A stretch of 64,000 nt of DNA, taken from contig JAEORJ010000093.1 in assembly GCA_016840945.1 (NCBI GenBank), positions 1 to 64,000 on the forward strand, given 5' to 3'. The translations under genes were made by a program, and so were the position numbers. Positions 54,074-61,100 of this stretch are shown one piece after another. The stretch is from Candidatus Gerdarchaeota archaeon (GTDB lineage Archaea; Asgardarchaeota; Heimdallarchaeia; JABLTI01). The number at the start of each line of letters is the position of its first letter. Position 1 is the stretch's first letter. The notes below the pieces were generated by a model, which was given only the letters and a program-made list of their open reading frames with translations, made no database searches and had not been told where the DNA came from.

Positions 54074-54919
54074 ATGGAAATGTCTCCTCATGCAAAGAAG
54101 GAATTTGAAGCCGTAAAACTTACAGCTAAACCAAATACTGTGAAATCGATTAATAATGATTTACAAAAACTAGGATTAACGAAAGGAGATACAGTAATTG
54201 TACATAGTGCAATGAGTAAAATAGGTTGGATAGCTGGTGGACCTGAGACAGTAATCGATGCATTAATGGAAGTTCTCACTCCTCAAGGAAATTTAATTAT
54301 GCCTACAATGACAACAGGAAATACAAATCCAGAAAATTGGCAAAATCCTCCTGTACCGCAGGATTGGTGGCCAATAATTCGCGCTGAGATGTCTCCTTAT
54401 AGGCCTAAAATAACCCCTACAAGAGGGATGGGCAAAATACCTGAAACTTTCAGAAATTATCCTGGAGTTTATAGAAGTCTTCATCCTACATGTTCTTTTG
54501 CAGCTTGGGGTAAAAATGCAAAGGAAATCGTTAAACAACATCCTATTGATGAAACTTTTGGTGAAAAAAGTCCATTAGGGAAGATTAGAAAATTAAATGC
54601 TAAAATATTACTCTTAGGAGTTACACATGAGAACAATACTTCTCTCCATTTTGCAGAATGGTTGGCTAAATTACCAAATCATCCAATTGAAACTCAAGGA
54701 TCAGCTTTATTAGTTAATGGGAAAAGAGAGTGGATAACATGGAATGAAATAATGTATGATTCTGATGATTTTGCAATTTGTGGCGATGCTTATGAGCAAT
54801 CAATAAATTATAAACGAGGTAAAATAGGTGTTGCTGAAAGCCGACTAATCAATATGTCAAACATTATTGATTTTGCTATCGAGTGGCTCAGAAAGAATAG
54901 ACGTTATGAAAAATCGTAA
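54074..54919 (+). CDS. AAC(3)-type N-acetyltransferase family protein
   Basis: 281 residues of the aminoglycoside 3-N-acetyltransferase/YokD family. LGLTKGDTVIVHSAMSKIGW, GPETVIDALMEVLTPQGNLIMPT, and RSLHPTCSFAAWGKNA (with the conserved H-P) followed by LLLGVTHENNTSLHFAEW are the family's motifs. In archaea these enzymes probably acetylate an unknown amine; antibiotic resistance is not implied. Start set at ATG 54074 after GGTG; ATG 54032 would add 14 mostly hydrophobic residues. Confidence 0.85.
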   Translation: MEMSPHAKKEFEAVKLTAKPNTVKSINNDLQKLGLTKGDTVIVHSAMSKIGWIAGGPETVIDALMEVLTPQGNLIMPTMTTGNTNPENWQNPPVPQDWWPIIRAEMSPYRPKITPTRGMGKIPETFRNYPGVYRSLHPTCSFAAWGKNAKEIVKQHPIDETFGEKSPLGKIRKLNAKILLLGVTHENNTSLHFAEWLAKLPNHPIETQGSALLVNGKREWITWNEIMYDSDDFAICGDAYEQSINYKRGKIGVAESRLINMSNIIDFAIEWLRKNRRYEKS

Positions 54920-55020
54920 TCAAAACGATATTTTTTTGAATAAATCTTAAAAATAATTATCGTTTAGTACATCATACAGGATATAGAAAAAGAAAAATTA
55001 ATTCTTCAACTCGAACATAT

Positions 55021-55092
55021 TCTCTCAGTAAATTTCCCAAGAGAGTGGAAGTGGGGCGGGGTTTAAATTTTCCCCGTCCTAGTCCTTTTTAT
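55021..55092 (+). other. GC-rich tandem hairpins: structured RNA or terminator
   Basis: CTCTC (55022-55026) can pair with GAGAG (55041-55045). GGGCGGGG (55054-55061) pairs with CCCCGTCC (55072-55079), one G-T wobble, followed by TAGTCCTTTTT. It is the most GC-rich patch of any intergenic region here. It lies 100 bases after the AAC(3)-like gene, so it could be a distal terminator or a small RNA. Confidence 0.4.
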
Positions 55093-55155
55093 TAATATAA
55101 TAATTTAAGAAACTTCAAATAATGTATTAGTTATATACGCTTTAGTTGGTTTATT

Positions 55156-55725
55156 ATGACTGGACAAATCAATGATGAGTTTCTATACAAAGAGGAAGCT
55201 TATGCGATTGCTGGAATTGATGGGTCAGAATTGTTTGACCCTGAAAAAGTCGATCTACAAACTATACCTGCTTCAACAGCATGCTGGAGAGGTTTCCAAG
55301 CATTCTATATGATTAAAGATGATAAATTGGTTTTACATCATTTGAATTATAGTGCTAAAGAACCTGTGACGATAAACAATAAAAAGCCAAAAAAAGGTGA
55401 TTACATGTTCAAATATCAAATCCCTGAGCTTGATTTATTAATAGATTTTACAGGAACAATTTTGATAGCTAAGGATTTCATTCAAGAAATGTATGTTCAT
55501 ATGGGATTCCAAAGACCAACAACGTATAAAACAGTTCTTGAGCTTAGATTTGAAAATGGTGTTTTAGCTGATATTAAAGATTTATCAGATGAAATGGCTA
55601 AGAGAAGGGAAAGAGCTCCTAATGAAGGTGCTCAACCAAAATCACCTCAAGATGAAGATGTTAGGGGTTGGATAGAAGAAACCTTCTCGTTAGATTACAA
55701 AAAAGATGAAGAAAACGAAGAATAG
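55156..55725 (+). CDS. Conserved protein of unknown function
   Basis: 189 residues. TACWRGFQAFYMIKDDKLVLHHL is a conserved-looking motif I have seen in bacterial hypothetical proteins, but I cannot name the family. Central part beta-rich (DLLIDFTGTILIAKDFIQEMYVHMGFQ), then an acidic, charged C-terminal tail (EDVRGWIEETFSLDYKKDEENEE). No signal peptide or membrane helix. Converges with the DUF2804 gene; GAAGAA/TTCTTC pairs over its stop codon. Confidence 0.55.
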   Translation: MTGQINDEFLYKEEAYAIAGIDGSELFDPEKVDLQTIPASTACWRGFQAFYMIKDDKLVLHHLNYSAKEPVTINNKKPKKGDYMFKYQIPELDLLIDFTGTILIAKDFIQEMYVHMGFQRPTTYKTVLELRFENGVLADIKDLSDEMAKRRERAPNEGAQPKSPQDEDVRGWIEETFSLDYKKDEENEE

Positions 55726-55773
55726 ATTGCTTCTTCTTTTCTCTCATTAAAATTTCATTTTGCTAAATTTAGA

Positions 55774-56814
55774 TTACCATTGATTATAGACATCTTCAGC
55801 AAAACCAAGGAAATTTTTCACTTCAATTTTCTTTTTGTCATCTAATATCAGATAGCCGGTAAAATAACCAAAAACCTGATGTTGAATGGATTTGATGATC
55901 GCAAGATTGACTTTACTATACCGGTCGATTATTGGTTGAAAACTCATCTCAAAACGATTATCACTACTGGTAAATGCCCATGGTCTAGAATAATCGTTTT
56001 TATCAAAGTGGAATGTTACTTCGTCAATTTTATGGGCTTTTCCATCATAGAAGAGCATATTTTCAGAAGCAGGTGTTCTATCACTAAAACCATAACCAAG
56101 ATTCCAACCTAATGATTTGTCATTATGGTATCCTGAAGCAGAACCCCAATACCAACGGTTTTTGTAAGTCCATCGTCCTCGACCCCAATCAAGACCTCCC
56201 ATAGCGCTATCTTTAGTAAAGAGATATTCATCATCACCAATCTGAACATGCCCTTCTACAGGCATGCAATTGATCTTTTGGTTATAGTAAAATGCTTTTC
56301 TATTTTCCTTCCAAGAAGTAGCAATAACCATGCTTTCTTGTTTAGGTTCTTGATGAAGAGTAATAATAGCCTCTAATCCTTCTTTGTCTTCCCATGGAAA
56401 TTTTGGTGCGGATAAAGTAATTCTCCTTTCAGGAAGATTATACTCATATTTCAGAGCAAGTTTTTTATCTTTGTATTCTATCATGCCAACACTTGAATTT
56501 GCTGGAAAACCTAATTTTCCTCGAGTAAGCATAGCAATAGAATCATATTGTATATGCTTTTTAGTTTTGAAATCTAACCATGCAATAGCCATCAAACCAG
56601 CATATCCTAAATCAGAAATTGTACAAGTTAGACAATGTTGACGTTTATGGTCAATAACATAATAATAATCCCATTCCTTAATACGCAACCAACTTGCTTT
56701 AATTTTTGAACGATTATAGTCTAATAATAAATCGGTTGCCCATCCTTCCTCAGAAAGAGTTCCATCCTCAAGTAAAAGCGGTTTTCGTTCTGTTATTTGG
56801 TGTTGATTTGACAT
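55774..56814 (-). CDS. DUF2804 family protein
   Basis: 346 residues, the usual length. Family signatures: QITERKPLLLEDGTLSEEGWA at the start, YNRSKIKASWLRIKEWDYYYV, and WGRGRWTYKNRWYWGSASG near the middle with GYGFSDRTPASENMLFYDG. The family is uncharacterised and beta-rich, related to hydroxyneurosporene-synthase/lipocalin-like folds. No signal peptide. Divergent from the HEAT-repeat gene by 118 bases. Confidence 0.88.
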   Translation of the reverse strand: MSNQHQITERKPLLLEDGTLSEEGWATDLLLDYNRSKIKASWLRIKEWDYYYVIDHKRQHCLTCTISDLGYAGLMAIAWLDFKTKKHIQYDSIAMLTRGKLGFPANSSVGMIEYKDKKLALKYEYNLPERRITLSAPKFPWEDKEGLEAIITLHQEPKQESMVIATSWKENRKAFYYNQKINCMPVEGHVQIGDDEYLFTKDSAMGGLDWGRGRWTYKNRWYWGSASGYHNDKSLGWNLGYGFSDRTPASENMLFYDGKAHKIDEVTFHFDKNDYSRPWAFTSSDNRFEMSFQPIIDRYSKVNLAIIKSIQHQVFGYFTGYLILDDKKKIEVKNFLGFAEDVYNQW

Positions 56815-56932
56815 AACCTTAATGATAACAATTTTCGCTTAAGAATATTTTTCATTTTTAATTAAACTAATAAAATTAATATCTCTATTCAGTTATTTTT
56901 TAATATATACTTCAACAATCTTTGAGGATTTA

Positions 56933-57454
56933 ATGATGTCTGAAAAAGAAGAACTTATTCTTGATTTATTACAGAAATTACATGATAGTGATTGGGTTAT
57001 ACGATATAATGCTGCTCGAATGTTAGGCGCAATTGATGCAGAAGAAGCAATAAATGAAATAATTACTGCTTTGAAACATGAACCAAGTAGAGATGTGCGT
57101 TCAAAAATAGCTGAAGCATTAGGAAAGATAGACATCAAAGAAGCGATTGAACCATTAATTCATTTAGTTACCAATGATGGTAGTATGATAGTTAGATACA
57201 CTGCTGCTCGAGCTTTAGGACGAATTGGAGCTACTGTAGCTATCACACCAATAAAAGAACGATTAAAAAAAGAAACTAATCCAGAGAGCATCTTTTGGTT
57301 TAATATAGCTTTAATTCGATTAGAAAAAGATCCTAATGGTGAACCTACTAAAGTTATTGATTTATTAATTAAGAAAAAACTACTACCTGATAAATTAATC
57401 CTATTTTACAAAGAGTTCATCGAGCAAATTAAAAAAGAAAATAAGAAGAAATAG
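56933..57454 (+). CDS. HEAT-repeat (PBS lyase-like) protein
   Basis: 173 residues. Three or four short HEAT repeats of the PBS-lyase type: DSDWVIRYNAARMLGAIDAEEAI, PSRDVRSKIAEALGKIDIKEAI and GSMIVRYTAARALGRIGATVAI. Forms a short superhelix for protein binding; no catalytic domain. Start is ATG 56933 or the next codon's ATG, with GAGGA upstream. The stop codon sits in the loop of a hairpin shared with the convergent gene. Confidence 0.85.
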   Translation: MMSEKEELILDLLQKLHDSDWVIRYNAARMLGAIDAEEAINEIITALKHEPSRDVRSKIAEALGKIDIKEAIEPLIHLVTNDGSMIVRYTAARALGRIGATVAITPIKERLKKETNPESIFWFNIALIRLEKDPNGEPTKVIDLLIKKKLLPDKLILFYKEFIEQIKKENKKK

Positions 57455-57464
57455 TATTTCTTCT
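57444..57464. terminator. Bidirectional hairpin at convergent stops
   Basis: AGAAGAAA (57444-57451) pairs with TTTCTTCT (57457-57464) around TAGTA, which contains the stop codon of the HEAT-repeat gene; the right arm reaches the end of the minus-strand gene. Confidence 0.45.
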
Positions 57465-57855
57465 ATTCACCAGCTCGACCATAGCTGAAACCTGGTGCAC
57501 AATAACTAGATTTTGCTCCGACCAACCAAGCATCTAATTTATCCTTTTCATAAACAACCTTGCCGTTAATGATTAGTTTTATCTTCATTAATTGCCAACT
57601 ATCATCCTTGCCGGATTTTGTCTTCTTTCGAAAACATAAATAGCGAAACCATGACGAATCCATGCCAGCAGGAACATCAAGTTCATAAACATCCGTTTTT
57701 CCTTTTTCAAAATCATCATATTTTGGCTTATGTAAAAGCCAATCGTGGCTGCCAATATAAAGTTCGATGGGGTCATCAGTAGCACTTTTTCGGCTAGTAC
57801 CTGTAGTTAATTCGATGACAATCGATTCGGTTTTTTCATATTTTGTATCTGTCAA
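57463..57855 (-). CDS. PLAT/LH2-like beta-sandwich protein
   Basis: 130 residues. IVIELTTGTSRKSATDDPIELYIG, then YDDFEKGKTDVYELDV, and DDSWQLMKIKLIINGKVVYE match the sequence order of a PLAT/LH2 domain, which binds lipids or proteins in lipoxygenases and polycystins. The C-terminus AKSSYCAPGFSYG is unusual. No signal peptide. TTG start 57855 with AAGGTGAA upstream. Lipid binding is inferred from the fold only. Confidence 0.6.
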   Translation of the reverse strand: MTDTKYEKTESIVIELTTGTSRKSATDDPIELYIGSHDWLLHKPKYDDFEKGKTDVYELDVPAGMDSSWFRYLCFRKKTKSGKDDSWQLMKIKLIINGKVVYEKDKLDAWLVGAKSSYCAPGFSYGRAGE

Positions 57856-58116
57856 TAAAATTCACCTTCAACGTTTATTACATATAGACATACTTCTAAT
57901 CTATTATAAAACATCCCATTTAAAGAATCAAGGTTGATTTTCATAACATCTTTTAATAGATGATAAGATATTTAATTAATTAAAAAACGATACTATGAAA
58001 AAGAAAGATTCTCATGACAAAGATTTACCTCATTCCAAAACATTATTTAGGTTTATTAGAATGAAAATATGACTTTATAGAGAAAGTAACTATTTCAGTT
58101 ATTAGGGTGACAAAAA
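57856..58116 (+). promoter_or_regulatory. Leader of the giant repeat-protein gene
   Basis: 261 bases without a supported gene. GGGTGA (58105-58110) is the Shine-Dalgarno site six bases before ATG 58117. AT-rich blocks at 57971-57990 are TATA-like but not decisive. Confidence 0.3.
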
Positions 58117-61100
58117 ATGGCACTAAAAGGCTCGAGTAGAAAAATAATCGTTATAACATTACTAGGATTTTTTATTATAAGTGGAATATTATTACAGATA
58201 ACTCCAGCTCAAGGAGCTATTTCTGTATCATTGAATTGGACTTATAATATGAGCGCTAATAATTATCACAATACTCCAATAGCAGCTGATATTAATCAAG
58301 ATGGTTATATGGAGATTTTAATTGCTGATGATGATGGAACTCTATATTGTTTGGATTACCAAAAGAATGTTCTCTGGACTAAAGATTTGGGAACAGGCTC
58401 TGACATCATGTCACGAGTAACAGTTGCTGATATAGATGCTGATAAAGAAGTTGAAATTGTCTTTTTAGAGACCGCGACTGATACAGTCTATTGCTTAAAT
58501 ACTACAGGAGGAACTGAATGGACTTATAGTTCGATGAATGGTGGAGTAACTTATTCAGGAATAACTGTAGCAGATATCAATGATGACGGGCAATTAGAAC
58601 TCCTTTTTGGTAATGACAATAGTAGAGTTTATTGTTTAGCTAATAATGGTACCTTATTATGGGAATACGTTAATAGCTTCAGTGGGGCGATAACCACAAC
58701 ACCAGCAGTCGCCGACGTTGAAGATGATGGTGAAATGGAAGTCATTGTTGGAAATAGTGGTGGCAGCACCAAACAATTGATTTGTATCAATCACAACGGA
58801 ACATTGCAGTGGGCTTACAATGTCACTGGTGATATTTACAGCTCCCCAGCAATTGCTGATATCGATGATGATAGCAATCTAGAGATTATTTTTGGAAGTA
58901 ATGATTATTATATCCGAGCCTTAGAAGGAGGAACAACAAGTGCTTCTTTAGATTGGTCATATAATGCTAGTGGAGCAATTTTCGGTGACCCAGCAGTTTA
59001 TGACGTAGATGGTGATACATATGATGAAACAATTTTCACCACTAATGAAAGTGCAACCCTCTTTATTCTTGACCATAATGGTGCAGTACAAAACAGCACT
59101 ACTCTCGATGAAGGAAGTTTTGGATCACCTACAATAGCTGATTTAAACAATGATGGGAATTATGAAATAATAATTACTAAATCAAATGATGGCGGTGTAG
59201 GTGATGACAGCTTAAGGATTTATGCTGCAAATAGCACCCTTGAAACATCATATGATTGTGGCGATATAGATAGGGTAGGCACAACAATAGCTGATGTTGA
59301 TGCTGATGGTGTGTTTGAAATATTAACAACCAATACTACTGGAACAGTTTTCTGTATAGATGTCACAGGAGTAGCAGCGTCTGGATTGGCACCATGGCAT
59401 ACAAAACACGGTTCATTATATAATACCGGTTGGATGGATACCGATAGTGATTTGTTAGATGATTTCTCAGAAGTATTCTATGGTACAACAATAACTGATG
59501 CTGACACAGACAATGATATCTTAACAGATGGTGAAGAAATCATAACTTATGGAACAGATCCTACTGATATTGATACTGATAATGATAATTTAGATGATTA
59601 TGTTGAATTGTTTACTTATTCAACAGACCCTAATGATGCTGACACTGATGATGACGGTATGCCCGATGGTTGGGAAGTAACAAATAGTCTTAATCCTTTA
59701 ACTGATGATTCAACAGGTGATGGCGATACAGACGGTTTAAACAATTTAGGAGAGTATACAGCAGGAACCGATCCAAATGACTCCGATACCGAAAATGATG
59801 GAATGCCAGACGGTTGGGAAGTTACCTATGGCTTAAATCCATTGTCTGATGATTCAACCGGTGACGGTGATACAGATAATTTAAATAATTTAGCAGAGTA
59901 CACTGCTGGAACTGATCCTACAGATTCCGATTCTGATAATGATGGTATGCCAGACGGCTGGGAAGTAACCTACAGTTTAAACCCATTGAGTGATGACTCA
60001 ACTGGTGATGGCGATTCTGATAATTTAAATAACTTAGCAGAATATACTGCTGGTACTGATCCTACTGACTCTGATTCTGATAATGATGGTATGCCCGATG
60101 GATGGGAAGTTACCTATGGCCTTAATCCATTAAGTGACGATTCAACAGGTGATGGTGATACCGATAGTTTAAACAATTTGGGAGAATACACAGCGGGAAC
60201 CGATCCCACAGATTCCGATACCGATAACGATGGCATGCCAGATGGGTGGGAAGTAACAAATGGTTTGAATCCGTTAACTGATGATAGTACTGGAGATCCA
60301 GATGGAGATTCAGTCACAAATATTAATGAATACACTCAAAATACTGATCCAAATGATAATGATACGGACTCAGATGGAATGCCCGATGGTTGGGAAATAG
60401 CAAATGGATTAAATCCATTAGTAGATGATTCAGCAAACGATGATGATAGCGATAATTTAGATAATATAGGGGAATATACAGCGGGAACAGACCCACAAAA
60501 CAATGATACAGATACAGATGGTTTGTTGGATGGGGATGAAATAAATACCTACAGCACTGATCCATTAGACTCGGATAGCGATGATGACGGTTTGACAGAT
60601 GGTGAGGAAATAGCTGCAGGAACAGATCCTAACGATACCGATAGTGATGATGATGGTTTATCTGATTATGACGAGATAAACACCTATTCAACAGATCCAA
60701 ATGATAGCGATTCTGACGATGATACTTTAAGTGATCAAGAGGAAGTCACAATTGGTGTAGATGGTTATATAACAGACCCTAATAACAACGATACAGATTC
60801 CGATGGATTATTAGATGGCGCAGAAATGACTTATTCAACTGATCCCACAGATTCTGATTCTGATAACGACGGCATTTCTGATGGCGATGAAGTTTATACT
60901 TATACTACTGACCCCAATGATTCTGATAGTGATAATGACACTATCTCTGATGGTGAAGAAATTGTAGCAGGTGTGGATGGCTATATCACTAACCCATTAA
61001 ATAACGATACAGATTCAGATGGTCTATTAGATGCTTATGAGATCAACACTAGCTTAACTGATCCCACTGATTCTGATACTGACAATGATGGCCTAAGTGA

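Noticed and set aside
57995..58072. 25-codon ORF MKKKDSHDK... in the leader of the giant gene
   Set aside because: No ribosome site, no recognisable motif; probably chance.
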